DNA of 64,000 nucleotides from Acidilobus saccharovorans 345-15 (GTDB taxonomy: Archaea > Thermoproteota > Thermoprotei_A > Sulfolobales > Acidilobaceae): the NCBI RefSeq assembly GCF_000144915.1, contig NC_014374.1:62001-126000 (forward strand), in the 5' to 3' direction. The translations under genes were made by a program, and so were the position numbers. Positions 1 through 8,960 of this stretch are shown in pieces; the first letter of the stretch is position 1, and each line of letters opens with the position of its first letter. Under the pieces are notes generated by a model, which saw only the letters and a list, made by a program, of their open reading frames with translations, was not told the origin of the DNA and ran no database searches.

Positions 1-10
1 GCTTATGCAC
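1..10 (-). CDS. Possible start of next gene in the Dpp operon (partial)
   Basis: The minus strand reads GTG CAT AAG at the very edge of the window, directly after the TAA stop of the upstream permease gene and preceded by a GGAAGG purine stretch. In Dpp/Opp operons the ATPase genes commonly follow the permeases, so this may be the start of DppD. Only three codons are visible, so identity is inference from context. Confidence 0.3.
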
Positions 11-1381
11 TTACCTTCCGCCGAACGAGGCCCTCTCTATCGCGAAGCCCACCACTACGAAGGGCAGGCTGACGAAGACTATCATAAGGCCTGGGAACAG
101 TATCCACCACCACCACCCGTTGAGCGCGGCGTTGGCGTCGTACGCGGCGTCAAGTATGCCTCCCCACGTCACTATGTTGGGCGGGGCTATGCCTATGAAG
201 GCGAGCGTCTCAACAAGCAGTATCGCCCCGGGTATCCCGAGCACGGTGTAGGCCACTATGAACGGCACCAGCCTGGGCAGGAAGTGCGTCAGGAACGTCC
301 TGTAGGAGGGTATGCCCATCAGCTTGTCAGCCTCGACGAACGAGTTTGTCTTTATGCTCTGGGCCGCGCTCCTGGCTATTATTGCGTAAAACGGCCAGCT
401 CAGGAAGGTTATCAGGAGGGCCTCCTCCATTATTGAGAGGCCCGACTTCAGCAGCAGCCCAAGGGCCACCAGGAACGGCAGGGCTGGCAGGGCCAGTATG
501 ACCGTGCTGAACCAGTTGAGCGCGGCGTCCGTCTTGCCGCCCAGGAAGCCCGCGTATCCACCTATGAAGGCGCCTATGAGCACCCCCAGCAGCGAGGTGA
601 CCACCCCTATCTCAAGCGCGTTGGGGAGCCCAAGCAGTATGCCAAGGAATATCGGCCTGCCGTAGATGTCTGTGCCCAGCGCCCCGTAGGCGTTCCCCAT
701 GACCCTCACCTGGGCGGCCTTGAACTTGGCGGGCCCGGCGGTCGCGATGAAGACATTCACCCTGTAGGTGCCCAGCTCCGTTGGGCCCACGGTCCTCCTG
801 GAGAGGTTGCTGAACAGGGCCGTTGCGAGGGCCTGCGTGGTCAGCACCGTGGGCACGGTGCCCGTCTTCTGGAGCAGGTAGGCCGAGAGAGGCTTGGCCA
901 GGGCGCTGAGGTCAAAGGAGTACGTCGTTCCCGTCACGGTCACTGTGGCATTGACAGTTGACCCTGAGGGCTTAACCCACTCCACCAGCATGTACTGCAT
1001 CGTTGCGTTGGAGGCGAAGTTGAATACCACGTCCGTTGGGACCTTTGAGTAGCGCCACTCAAAGATGTACGTGAGCTCATACACGTAGACGGTGCCGACG
1101 TGCTCATACACCTTCACGGAGTGGGGGTTCACGTACAGGGAGGGGGCGTAGCTGGAGGGGCTCAGCGCCGCCATCCAGGAAGGCGCCGCGACCGTTGGGT
1201 ATGCGCTCTCCCAGTACTGGAGGTTGTTTATGTAGTTGAAAGCCACGCTCTTGGGCCACGTGCTCACGTAGGCGGCGAGCCCAACAAACACAAATATTAT
1301 CACGAGCGCTGCCAGGGCGCTCTTACTCTTCAGCACGTACTTCAGGTAGAACGTAAAGCTGGATCCTGCCTCCTCCGACAT
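11..1381 (-). CDS. Dpp/Opp-type ABC transporter permease (DppC-like)
   Basis: Inner permease of a family-5 (peptide or oligosaccharide) ABC importer in the cytoplasmic membrane. One membrane segment lies near residues 17-37, followed by an extracellular insert to about residue 235, then five or so membrane segments. The conserved permease loop is seen around residues 345-375 (EADKLMGIPSYRTFLTHFLP, the usual contact site for the ATPase). At 456 aa it is longer than bacterial DppC (about 300 aa) because of the extracellular insert, which is common in archaeal members. It follows the DppB-like gene by 6 nt on the same strand, so they are cotranscribed. The substrate cannot be told from sequence; in archaea such systems carry peptides or oligosaccharides. 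Confidence 0.88.
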   Translation of the reverse strand: MSEEAGSSFTFYLKYVLKSKSALAALVIIFVFVGLAAYVSTWPKSVAFNYINNLQYWESAYPTVAAPSWMAALSPSSYAPSLYVNPHSVKVYEHVGTVYVYELTYIFEWRYSKVPTDVVFNFASNATMQYMLVEWVKPSGSTVNATVTVTGTTYSFDLSALAKPLSAYLLQKTGTVPTVLTTQALATALFSNLSRRTVGPTELGTYRVNVFIATAGPAKFKAAQVRVMGNAYGALGTDIYGRPIFLGILLGLPNALEIGVVTSLLGVLIGAFIGGYAGFLGGKTDAALNWFSTVILALPALPFLVALGLLLKSGLSIMEEALLITFLSWPFYAIIARSAAQSIKTNSFVEADKLMGIPSYRTFLTHFLPRLVPFIVAYTVLGIPGAILLVETLAFIGIAPPNIVTWGGILDAAYDANAALNGWWWWILFPGLMIVFVSLPFVVVGFAIERASFGGR

Positions 1382-1387
1382 TCAAAT

Positions 1388-2461
1388 TCACCCTTGGCTT
1401 GCCCTTATCCTCGGGTCCAGTATCCCCTTTATTATCTCGTTAAGGAACAACGCTATTACAAGCACAAGGGTCAGCACGTAAGTTATCGCCATAACGGTCG
1501 CCTCGTCCGACTCAAGCACGGCATAATACGTAAGCAGCCCTATGCCTGGCCACACGAACACTATCTCGGTGGTCAGGCCTCCGGCGAAGGAGCTCGCCAG
1601 CCACAGCATGGCCTGAGTCGCTATTGAGGGCGATGCCGTCTTAAGTATGTGGCCGAACACTATCCTCCTCTCTGGCAGCCCCCTGGCCTTAGCCGTGAGC
1701 ACGAAGTCCTCCTTGGTTGTTGCCAGGGTCAGGCTCCTGACCACGTAGGCGAAGCCTCCCACGTTAACTATGAAGAACGCCAGGAGCGGCAAGGTCATGT
1801 GGTCCAGGAGGCTCGCCACGTACTGAAGGGGCTCCCTGGAGAAGTTGAGCCCGGCGCTCACTATGCCCCCGGGCGGGAACCAGCGGAGACCGTAGGCCAG
1901 GCCCGCTATGAGCAGGAAGCCTATCCACCACGTGGGCAGGCTCTGGTGCACGACGGCTATCACGGGTATGGCCTTATCGTAGGCGGAGCCCTGGTACCTG
2001 GCCGCCAGCACTCCAAGGAGCGTTCCCACCGCAATTATTATTATTGTTCCAGTCGTGAACAGTATTATAGTCCTCGGCAGGGCTACGGCAATTATCTGGG
2101 CTATGTTATTAGATGACGTGTAGCCCGGGTAGCTTACGCCCGGAGGGGTGACGCCGAAGTGAAAGGTTATCAGGGCCTTCATCTGCAGGGCAAACCTGAC
2201 TATGAGGGGCTGGTTGAGCCCGTAGGCGGCCTCCAGGGACTTCTCGTAACTCTCGACTTCAAGGTTTACCTGGGTCAGGTTGAGGCTTCCCCTGGCGTGC
2301 CTTATGAGCTCCGTCTTCAGCTGGCTGGCCGAGTACTTCACGTAGTCGGCGTAAAGCTTCTGTATCACGGGGTAGGTGAAGACATAGAGTATAATCATGG
2401 CGGCAAAAAGTACAGTAATGTATATAATCGCAGTCTTAGCTAAAAAAGTCTTATAACCCAT
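1388..2461 (-). CDS. Dpp/Opp-type ABC transporter permease (DppB-like)
   Basis: Second permease of the same importer. There is an N-terminal membrane segment (about residues 10-30), an extracellular stretch to about residue 125, then five membrane segments. The ATPase-contact loop is visible near residues 250-275 (TKEDFVLTAKARGLPERRIV), close to the DppB consensus. The length of 357 aa is normal for DppB. The start is ATG. The gene lies 23 nt downstream of the binding-protein gene and 6 nt upstream of the DppC-like gene, the order expected for a binding protein-permease-permease operon. Confidence 0.88.
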   Translation of the reverse strand: MGYKTFLAKTAIIYITVLFAAMIILYVFTYPVIQKLYADYVKYSASQLKTELIRHARGSLNLTQVNLEVESYEKSLEAAYGLNQPLIVRFALQMKALITFHFGVTPPGVSYPGYTSSNNIAQIIAVALPRTIILFTTGTIIIIAVGTLLGVLAARYQGSAYDKAIPVIAVVHQSLPTWWIGFLLIAGLAYGLRWFPPGGIVSAGLNFSREPLQYVASLLDHMTLPLLAFFIVNVGGFAYVVRSLTLATTKEDFVLTAKARGLPERRIVFGHILKTASPSIATQAMLWLASSFAGGLTTEIVFVWPGIGLLTYYAVLESDEATVMAITYVLTLVLVIALFLNEIIKGILDPRIRASQG

Positions 2462-2484
2462 TAGTGGCTGTCACCCCTGGCCAT

Positions 2485-5214
2485 TCACTTTCTCCTGGCC
2501 AGGAGTGCCACGGCGGCTATTATAACTATTACAACGACGACTATTCCCACTATCAGTGTAGTCGAGATGGTCACAGGCTTAGGTGTCGTGGTAGTTACCG
2601 GCGTGGTTGAAGTTGTTGTGGTCGTCGTTGTTGTGGTCGTGCTTGTGGTGGCCACAGGCGTTGTTGTGGTCGTCGTTGTTGTGGTCGTGCTTGTGGTGGT
2701 TGTAGTGGTGGTCGTGGTGGTCACCATCGGAGTCACAGTTATGGGCACCTTCACTGGGTCAAGCAGTATGTTCGCAGGCGTGTAGGCCCACAGCACCAGG
2801 TAGTAGCTTCCAGGCGACAGGCTCGCGGGCACAGGTATGCTCACCGAGCCGTCAGCGCCGCTGGTCAGGTTCTCCTGCGCTACTACGGCGCCCTCAGGAG
2901 TCACGAACTGTGCTATCACGAACACGCCGCTCTGCGTTGTCGTGACGTTCGTCCCGTCAGGCGTGCCGTAGACTGTGGCGCTTATGCTGCCTCCGGCCGG
3001 CACCATGCCCAGCGGCGGCAGGGCCACGTGAACGGAGTACAGCACCGGGGTGCTGGTTAGTATGCTGGGCACTGGAACGTTGAAGTAGGGGTTCCTCACG
3101 AGCTTGGCGTACTGGCCGGGCTGGTAGGCCACCAGCATGTAGGGCCCTTCGCCTATGACTGCGTTGCCGTAGGTGTTGATGTAGTTTATGGCGTCAGTGT
3201 AGGCCTCATGTGCGAACGTCTCGTTAACGAGCTGGACGCCGCTCAGGCTCTGGACCTCGAGCAGGCCCTCTGGTATGTAGCCCGTGCTGTTGTAGAGCTG
3301 CATGGCCTTGAGCACGTTGCCCACGTCAGTTGGGTTCACTAGGCTGAGCCAGTCGACGTGCTCGCTGGTGGCAGCGCCCGTGCTCCACGCCGCCTCGCCG
3401 TGGGCCACCACGTATGCCATGGCTGCGTAGAGCGGCCAGGGCATCATTCCGCCTCCGGGCTCTGCGTAGCCGAGTATTATGAAGTCGCCCACGGTGCTCA
3501 GGGCGGCGTACTCAGGGTTGAACCACCACGCGGTGCTCCAGATCTCCAGCGAGGTGCTGTTCAGTATCTCAAATCCGACTATCTGCTGCAGCGACGGGCC
3601 GTAAACCGCGGCCGCCGTCGAGTCGTATATTGGGCTGTTGCTTGACAGGCTCACGTTGGCCGCTATCAGGTACTGCTCTATGAGGTCAGCAAGCGTTATC
3701 GGCTGGCCGTCAACGAACCTGTCGTTCTGCAGGAGCGGGGCGAAGTTAACTATTACAGCCACCTTGGCAGTTGTGTTCGGGGGCACGTGCTGCACCTTCA
3801 TGCTGGTGGCGTTGTACATGAGGGCCGACGTGGGCACGGTTATGTTGGCCACCGGGGACAGGGCCACGAGCTTGTAGGTGAAGCCAGCGGGCACAGGGAA
3901 GCCGTTGCCAGGTATGTAGTATATTATCGGCAGGAAGACGCTCGAGGCTGTGGCGACGCTGTAGGAGTCAGTGAAGCCGGCCACCGGGTTCATGCTTCCC
4001 ATGGCCAGGTGCCTCACACCTATGGTGAGGGTTCCTGTTGGGGTCCTGGCGTTCAGGAAGCTGAACGGGGTCACCAGGCCCTCTATGTAGTTGGGCACCA
4101 GCCCAGTCACCATGTTGCTGTTGACGAATATCGGTATCAGGCTCATGCCCAGGCCGATCCTTATGGCTGAGACTATGCCATAGTAGTTTATCGTGTTAAG
4201 CCACTCGTAGTACTGCTGCTCACTTGTGAACTCGCTGAGGGCGAGCCTGAGGCTCAGGTTGTCTATGATGTTGAGCTCCTGGGTCAGCTCAGGCTCCTGT
4301 ATGTTGGTCGTGTTGACCCCTAGGCCCCACGCCGTGCCGTAGGCGTCGCTTGCGGGCAGATTACCGAATGCAGCACCGTAGAGCGAGGCCGGCAGGCTCC
4401 AGTCGTAGAAGCCGTAGGTGCCGCCCCAGGCCTCTATGAGCACGTTCCAGGTGGTCTCGTTAGGCACCATGCTGTATATGTCTGTTATCTCCTTCTGCAG
4501 GTTGCCGTATATCGGCTGCACCTCGAAGCCCAGGCTCTTGAGCTGGTCTATAAGGAATGAGGCGTAGATGTACCTCACGGTGGTGTCACTCCTGACGAAG
4601 ACGTATATCACCACGGGCTGGCCGTTGGGGTAGTACCACTGGCCGTTTATGTACTTGTAGCCGTGGGCCGTGAGGGTCTTGTATATGGTCTCGTTCGCGT
4701 AGGACGGGTTGTAGGTTATGTTGGAGAACTTCGCGGTCACGTTTGAGGTGGTCAGCATCTCATACTCCCCACCGTACAGGGTCAGGGACGGTATCCCATA
4801 GCCGTAGAGGACGTCGTTGACAAAGTAGCTCCTGTCAACTATGTAGTTAATTGCGAACCTGACGCTCTGGTAGTAGAACGGGTTGAGGACCTCCTGCCCG
4901 CTGGGGTTCTGTATGTACTCAACCGGGTTCAGGAGCACGTCGTAGTAGGTTGAGGGCATCTCGTAGGCCACCGCCCCTGAGGGCAGCGTGCCCATCTTGT
5001 ATGGAGGTATTGCGTAGTCATAGAACGCTATGTAGCCGTGGTCAAAGTCGCCGACGCCTGCAGTGTCTGAGCCGGAGTAGCTCTTCAGTATTATTGTGGA
5101 GGCGGGCTGCCCTGACGTCTGGGCCCTCGCAGTGAAGGCGAGCGGGTTGAGCAGCACCAGGCTGAACACTACGAACAGGGAGGCTACAAGGACTAGCTTC
5201 AACGCGTGCCGCAT
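2485..5214 (-). CDS. Family-5 ABC substrate-binding protein, Thr-stalk and C-terminal membrane anchor
   Basis: Extracellular solute-binding protein for the adjacent permeases. A secretion signal occupies about residues 1-32 (hydrophobic core around LVLVASLFVVFSLVLL, ending ARA-QT). The body is an SBP_bac_5-type fold (for example SVRFAINYIVDRSYF). It ends in a Thr-rich stalk (about residues 830-882), a membrane segment and a positive RRK tail, so it is tethered by its C-terminus. The ATG at 5214 is preferred over an upstream in-frame start: the signal peptide begins there, and a TATA-like element at 5249-5257 would place transcription about 13 nt upstream. The length of 909 aa is typical for archaeal members. 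Many N-glycosylation sequons are present. The ligand is unknown. Confidence 0.87.
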   Translation of the reverse strand: MRHALKLVLVASLFVVFSLVLLNPLAFTARAQTSGQPASTIILKSYSGSDTAGVGDFDHGYIAFYDYAIPPYKMGTLPSGAVAYEMPSTYYDVLLNPVEYIQNPSGQEVLNPFYYQSVRFAINYIVDRSYFVNDVLYGYGIPSLTLYGGEYEMLTTSNVTAKFSNITYNPSYANETIYKTLTAHGYKYINGQWYYPNGQPVVIYVFVRSDTTVRYIYASFLIDQLKSLGFEVQPIYGNLQKEITDIYSMVPNETTWNVLIEAWGGTYGFYDWSLPASLYGAAFGNLPASDAYGTAWGLGVNTTNIQEPELTQELNIIDNLSLRLALSEFTSEQQYYEWLNTINYYGIVSAIRIGLGMSLIPIFVNSNMVTGLVPNYIEGLVTPFSFLNARTPTGTLTIGVRHLAMGSMNPVAGFTDSYSVATASSVFLPIIYYIPGNGFPVPAGFTYKLVALSPVANITVPTSALMYNATSMKVQHVPPNTTAKVAVIVNFAPLLQNDRFVDGQPITLADLIEQYLIAANVSLSSNSPIYDSTAAAVYGPSLQQIVGFEILNSTSLEIWSTAWWFNPEYAALSTVGDFIILGYAEPGGGMMPWPLYAAMAYVVAHGEAAWSTGAATSEHVDWLSLVNPTDVGNVLKAMQLYNSTGYIPEGLLEVQSLSGVQLVNETFAHEAYTDAINYINTYGNAVIGEGPYMLVAYQPGQYAKLVRNPYFNVPVPSILTSTPVLYSVHVALPPLGMVPAGGSISATVYGTPDGTNVTTTQSGVFVIAQFVTPEGAVVAQENLTSGADGSVSIPVPASLSPGSYYLVLWAYTPANILLDPVKVPITVTPMVTTTTTTTTTTSTTTTTTTTTTPVATTSTTTTTTTTTTSTTPVTTTTPKPVTISTTLIVGIVVVVIVIIAAVALLARRK
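2612..2699 (-). repeat. 40-bp perfect direct repeat in the Thr-stalk coding region
   Basis: Two identical 40-bp copies at 2612-2651 and 2660-2699 (48-bp period), each coding for a run of Thr residues. The repeat lies in a longer Thr-codon tract and could change length by slippage or recombination. Confidence 0.85.
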
Positions 5215-5248
5215 GCTACCACGCTGCCTTGTGGTATTACATTCAGAG

Positions 5249-5257
5249 AATTTATCT
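5249..5257 (-). promoter_or_regulatory. TATA box of the Dpp operon
   Basis: AGATAAATT on the minus strand, centred about 26 nt before a likely transcription start near 5227, giving a leader of about 13 nt before the ATG at 5214. Confidence 0.5.
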
Positions 5258-5413
5258 GTTGACTTTCGTAAGGCGGTGCCGCTACCTTTCAATATATGTT
5301 ATGATTACTTTACCTAAACATGATAAGCCTCACCCGTAGGGGCTTCCTTTAACACTGGCTCCGAGGACGGTTAGCGTTAAGAGCCCCTAGCCAGCTTAAA
5401 GCCGCGAAGGAGC

Positions 5414-6391
5414 TTGAGGGCGCTGATAATAGCGAGCGGCGGCGGCCACACCGGGCACGCCCTGGCCCTGGCGGAGAGGCTCGTGGACTCAGGGGCGATA
5501 GTTGACTTCGTTATACCGGAGGGCGACAGGTGGAGCGAGGAGCAGGTCTCCAGGCTGGGCAGGGTTGTCGCGAGGACGCCGAAGTTCCTTGACCCGGGCG
5601 AGGGGCTCGCAGAGGGGGTTCTGAGGCTCCCGGGGGCCCTGCTCAGGTCGCTTGCCAGGGTCCCCAGGGGCTACGACGTGGCCGTGGCTAGCGGGAGCAA
5701 CCACAGCATAGCCTCTGGCATAGCGGCGTGGCTCAAGGGGGCGAGGCTGGTCACAATAGAGGCCACTGAGAGGTTCGTGGAGCCGAGCAGGGCCGTCAGG
5801 GCCCTGTCCCCCATATCTAAGCTGGTAGCCCTTCAGTGGGAGGAGCAGAGGAGGTTCGCGCCCAAGGGGGTTGTAGTGGGCCCCCTGCTCGGGAAGCTCC
5901 ACTACAGGGTCAGGGACGAGGGCTATGTCCTTGTGACGGCCGGAAGCTACGGCTACAGGGCGCTCTTTGACGCTGCCGCCGCCTCAGGCATCAGGGACAG
6001 GCTGGTGCTGCAGACAGGCAGGGTGGACCCGGGGCCCTACGTCAGGGCGGGCCTCAGGGCCTTCAGCTTCAGCCCGGAGCTGGAGGACATGATAGCCGGG
6101 GCCAGCGTCGTTGTGACCCACTTCGGGAGGACCGCCGTGGAGGCCGCATGCAAGTACGGCAAGCCAACAGTCCTGGCCCCGAACACCGAGTGGGTGTGGA
6201 TGAGGAACCCGGTGAGGATGGTCGAGGCCAGCATGATGGCCAAGAGGATAGGCGCCGTCCTGCTGCCGCCAGACCAGGTGACCCCCGAGGGAGTAGAGAG
6301 GGCCGTGGAGGAGGCCATGAAGGCTAAGCCGGCCGCCTGCGACGACGGCTCGGTCAAACTGGCTCAGATAATAACCTCCTGGCGCAGGTAG
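5414..6391 (+). CDS. Alg14-Alg13-like fused GT-B glycosyltransferase (Agl24/MurG-like)
   Basis: Likely adds a GlcNAc to a membrane lipid-linked sugar from UDP-GlcNAc. The N-terminal half opens with a Gly-rich loop (IIASGGGHTGHALALAERL, residues 4-22) as in Alg14 and MurG. The C-terminal half carries an Alg13/MurG-like donor site (VTAGSYGYRALF near residue 178 and a segment around THFGRTAVEAACKYGKPTVL, residues 236-255). The total of 325 aa equals the sum of the two domains, in Alg14-Alg13 order. The archaeal family that makes the chitobiose core in Sulfolobus (Agl24) has this kind of architecture. The start is TTG, chosen because the Gly-rich strand begins at once after it. It sits 13 nt before the epimerase gene. 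No signal peptide is seen. Another EpsF-like or MurG-like acceptor remains possible. Confidence 0.68.
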   Translation: MRALIIASGGGHTGHALALAERLVDSGAIVDFVIPEGDRWSEEQVSRLGRVVARTPKFLDPGEGLAEGVLRLPGALLRSLARVPRGYDVAVASGSNHSIASGIAAWLKGARLVTIEATERFVEPSRAVRALSPISKLVALQWEEQRRFAPKGVVVGPLLGKLHYRVRDEGYVLVTAGSYGYRALFDAAAASGIRDRLVLQTGRVDPGPYVRAGLRAFSFSPELEDMIAGASVVVTHFGRTAVEAACKYGKPTVLAPNTEWVWMRNPVRMVEASMMAKRIGAVLLPPDQVTPEGVERAVEEAMKAKPAACDDGSVKLAQIITSWRR

Positions 6392-6404
6392 CCCGGGGGC
6401 GAGC

Positions 6405-7334
6405 TTGAAGTTCATAGTGACCGGGGGCGCCGGCTTCATAGGGAGCAACCTGTCCCGGCTCCTCCTCAGCGAGGGGCACGATGTAATAGTTGTTGACGAC
6501 CTGTCCTCGGGCGCCAGGGAAAACGTGCCCGCCGGCGCAAGGCTCGTCATAGGTGACGTCTCCGACAGGAGGGCCCTTGAGGGCGTGGAAGCCATGGCCA
6601 GGGGCGACGAGGTCGCCATAGTCCACCTGGCCGCGGTCTCGGGCGTCGTGGAGGCCAGGGAAGACCCCTCGAGGGCCGTGAGGGCCAACGTGCTCGGCAC
6701 CCAGGAGGTCCTCGACATGGCTAGGAGGCTCGACGCCTACGTAACTATCGCCAGCAGCGCCGCGGTCTACGGCGACGTCAGCGACGTCCCTGTTAAGGAG
6801 GACGCGCCGCTCAGGCCCACGAGCCTCTACGGCCTCACTAAGCTCTTTGACGAGCAGCTTGCTGAGCAGGCCTACAGGGACTACGGGCTGAGGTCCTCCT
6901 ACCTGAGGCTGTTCAACGTCTACGGCCCAGGGATGAGGAGGGGGCCGTATGCGAGCGTGATCTACAACTTCATGGAGGCCGCCATAAGGGGGCTCAGGCC
7001 GGTGATATACGGCGACGGCCTCAACACGAGGGACTTCGTCTACGTTGACGACGTCGCCAGGGCCTTCGTCGAGGCGGTCAGGAGGAGGGCCACGGGGCCC
7101 TTTAACGTGGGCACGGGCAGGGAGGTGAGCGTCCTGGACCTCCTCAGGCTCATATCTAAGGTGGCGGGCGTTGAGCTGAGGCCCGAGTTCAGGGAGCCGA
7201 GGCCGGGGGACATAAGGAGGAGCTGCGCCGACGTAAGCAGGGCCAGGGAGAGCCTTGGCTGGGAGCCCAGGGTGAGCCTCGAGGAGGGCCTCAGGCTGAC
7301 CTACAGCTACATGAGGGAGAGACTAAGACCTTGA
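6405..7334 (+). CDS. NAD-dependent nucleotide-sugar epimerase/dehydratase (GalE-like)
   Basis: Extended short-chain dehydrogenase acting on a UDP-sugar. The NAD-binding motif GGAGFIGSNLSRLL is at residues 7-20, the catalytic Ser region is IASSAAVYGD, and the Tyr-x3-Lys pair is in TSLYGLTKL (near residue 143). The C-terminal half has the usual nucleotide-sugar binding elements (RLFNVYGPG, YGDGLNTRDFVYVDD). The length of 309 aa is normal for archaeal GalE-like enzymes. TTG start. It forms an operon with the glycosyltransferase upstream and overlaps the convergent GT2 gene by 12 bp. UDP-glucose/galactose 4-epimerase is the simplest reading; UDP-GlcNAc 4-epimerase is equally possible. Confidence 0.85.
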   Translation: MKFIVTGGAGFIGSNLSRLLLSEGHDVIVVDDLSSGARENVPAGARLVIGDVSDRRALEGVEAMARGDEVAIVHLAAVSGVVEAREDPSRAVRANVLGTQEVLDMARRLDAYVTIASSAAVYGDVSDVPVKEDAPLRPTSLYGLTKLFDEQLAEQAYRDYGLRSSYLRLFNVYGPGMRRGPYASVIYNFMEAAIRGLRPVIYGDGLNTRDFVYVDDVARAFVEAVRRRATGPFNVGTGREVSVLDLLRLISKVAGVELRPEFREPRPGDIRRSCADVSRARESLGWEPRVSLEEGLRLTYSYMRERLRP

Positions 7335-8609
7335 GCCCCTCCACTCGTACCTCCTGAAGGCCATCTTTGGCAGGGCCACGAGGCCGGCGAGCAGGTAGAG
7401 GGCTATGGCCGCCGGCAGGGGCCTCACGGCCTTCCCAGCCTTGGCCACGGCGATTATGTAGTACGCCGCGCTCGGCACCAGCCACACTGCTGACCAGGCC
7501 AGGGTCCACGTCAGCAGCTCCGGGTGAAGCCTGGCGACGGCTAACATGCCCAGCCACGGAGTTATGAGGTAGCCCCAGGCCGGCATTATGAGAAACAGCA
7601 GCAGGGGCCACGTCCTCCTGACCCCCCTGAGGGCCGTGAAGGTGGCCAGCATCGACCCCCTGACCCACCTCTCCTTCTGCCTGATCACAGCCCTTATGGA
7701 GGTCAGGGGCTCCTCGACTACAGGGCTGCCGCTGAGGAACGCCACCTTCATGTCCCTGCTGAGCAGCTTAGCCGAGAGGTCCAGGTCCTCTGTGGGGGCC
7801 CAGGGAGTCCAGAGGCCCACCGCCTCCAGGTCCTCCCTCCTCACGAAGTAGCCGGAGCCCGTTATCCAGGCGGAGCCCGTGAAGCCCATCAGGGCCGGCG
7901 CCAGGAACTGGTTGTAGAGCCTCATCTCCGCCGCCTGGGCCCTCATGTGGGCCCCGGCGAAGGTCCTCCTGGCCTCAGGCGGCAGGGCCACCTCCCTGGG
8001 CAGCTGGGCCGCGGAGTAGCCTGACGCGAGTGCCGACACGGCCCTTGATATGGCGTCCGGGGGAGCGACGCCGTCGGCGTCAAGGACCCCTATTATGTCA
8101 CCCGTAGCCATGGACTCAGCCCTGTTGAGGGCCGCCGGCTTGCCCCTGGTCATCCCGTCGCCCAGGGAAAGCCTGACCCTGACGCCATCCACTGTCGCCT
8201 CGGAGCCGTTGACCTTCCTGAGGCCGAGGGCCCTCAGCACGCCGTCAACCGTTGGGTCGTCGGCCTCGGCCGCTATTATTATCTCATAGAGGCCCCTGGG
8301 GTAGTCCTGGTTAAGGAGCGACCTGACCGCCCTGAGGGCCCTCTCGCCCTCCCTGTAGGTGGGCACTATCACCGAGACCCTTGGGGTTGCAGGCAGGGGC
8401 TGCCTGGCCCCCTGCGCCCTGCCCCTGGGGAGGCCGTGAAGTATTATCACCAGCTCCACCACGAGGGCCACGCCAACAGTTATGGCGCTCCCGGCGGCGT
8501 AGGCCATCAGGGCCCTCGAAGTCGATATGCTGAGGTGCAGGCTCTGCAGGTACTGGTGGAACGTCGTTATAATCTGCTGGCTACTTAGCACATTCACGTT
8601 AACACTCAA
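7323..8609 (-). CDS. Membrane GT2 glycosyltransferase, processive type (QxxRW motif)
   Basis: Membrane-bound family-2 glycosyltransferase with an N-terminal membrane segment (about residues 28-52), a cytosolic GT-A domain (VSVIVPTYREGERALRAVRS, then IGVLDADG with the DxD-like metal site, then PTEDLDLS) and the QKERW (QxxRW) acceptor motif. At least two C-terminal membrane segments follow (about 345-420). This layout matches cellulose- or hyaluronan-synthase-like enzymes that make polysaccharide or transfer sugars to lipids. 428 aa, TTG start. It overlaps the convergent epimerase gene by 12 bp. It lies in a glycan cluster, so a role in surface polysaccharide or lipid glycosylation is likely. 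The sugar is unknown. Confidence 0.82.
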   Translation of the reverse strand: MSVNVNVLSSQQIITTFHQYLQSLHLSISTSRALMAYAAGSAITVGVALVVELVIILHGLPRGRAQGARQPLPATPRVSVIVPTYREGERALRAVRSLLNQDYPRGLYEIIIAAEADDPTVDGVLRALGLRKVNGSEATVDGVRVRLSLGDGMTRGKPAALNRAESMATGDIIGVLDADGVAPPDAISRAVSALASGYSAAQLPREVALPPEARRTFAGAHMRAQAAEMRLYNQFLAPALMGFTGSAWITGSGYFVRREDLEAVGLWTPWAPTEDLDLSAKLLSRDMKVAFLSGSPVVEEPLTSIRAVIRQKERWVRGSMLATFTALRGVRRTWPLLLFLIMPAWGYLITPWLGMLAVARLHPELLTWTLAWSAVWLVPSAAYYIIAVAKAGKAVRPLPAAIALYLLAGLVALPKMAFRRYEWRGSRS

Positions 8610-8665
8610 TGGAGCCCCCTTTCACCTTTAGCTCAGGGGGCTAGAACTTAAAAAAGGTTAGGGAC

Positions 8666-8926
8666 CTAGGCATTGGCCTGCTGGCCCTTCAGCTCGGCTA
8701 TCCTCCTGTCAACCTCCTTCAGCTGCCCGTCGGCCCACGACCTGAGGTCCTCCAGGTAGAGCCTGTAGGCCTCAAGGGCCCTGAGCTCTGAGTCCTTATC
8801 ATAGTAGCCGTAGTAGCCGTACCACGCCATGGCCCAGCCGGGCCTCTCCCACGGGGGCAGGTACGAGAAGGGCCCGTGGCCTGGCCAGGGCCCTCCGCCC
8901 CACCGCCCAAACCTCCACCAGCCCAT
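8666..8926 (-). CDS. Small Gly/Trp/Tyr-rich protein with C-terminal helix
   Basis: Unrecognised 86-aa protein. The N-terminal half is rich in Gly, Trp, Pro and Tyr (WWRFGRWGGGPWPGHGPF; later YYGYYDKD). The C-terminal half is a charged amphipathic helix (about residues 45-82) that could form a coiled coil. Overall it recalls the small DUF5320-like archaeal/bacterial proteins, but I cannot confirm this. The ATG at 8926 is preferred over the in-frame GTG at 8935 because GGTGAG lies 4 nt upstream of it. A TATA element at 8961-8970 would start transcription near 8940. A perfect 12-bp palindrome covers that point, so it may be controlled by a repressor. Confidence 0.55.
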   Translation of the reverse strand: MGWWRFGRWGGGPWPGHGPFSYLPPWERPGWAMAWYGYYGYYDKDSELRALEAYRLYLEDLRSWADGQLKEVDRRIAELKGQQANA

Positions 8927-8940
8927 ATCGCTCACCCAAC

Positions 8941-8952
8941 TCGAATATTCGA
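8941..8952. promoter_or_regulatory. 12-bp perfect palindrome at the predicted transcription start (operator candidate)
   Basis: TCGAATATTCGA is a perfect inverted repeat. It sits between the TATA element (8961-8970) and the start codon of the small Gly/Trp-rich gene, over the predicted transcription start, where archaeal repressors usually bind. Confidence 0.5.
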
Positions 8953-8960
8953 TACAAGCC

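Noticed and set aside
2567-2785. Long plus-strand frame of Val/Thr-type repeats
   Set aside because: It is the reverse strand of the Thr-stalk codons of the binding protein at 2485-5214.
5215-5292. Upstream extension of the Dpp-type binding protein
   Set aside because: The added 26 residues are polar and would precede the signal peptide; the TATA box lies inside this stretch, so it is not transcribed as part of the gene.
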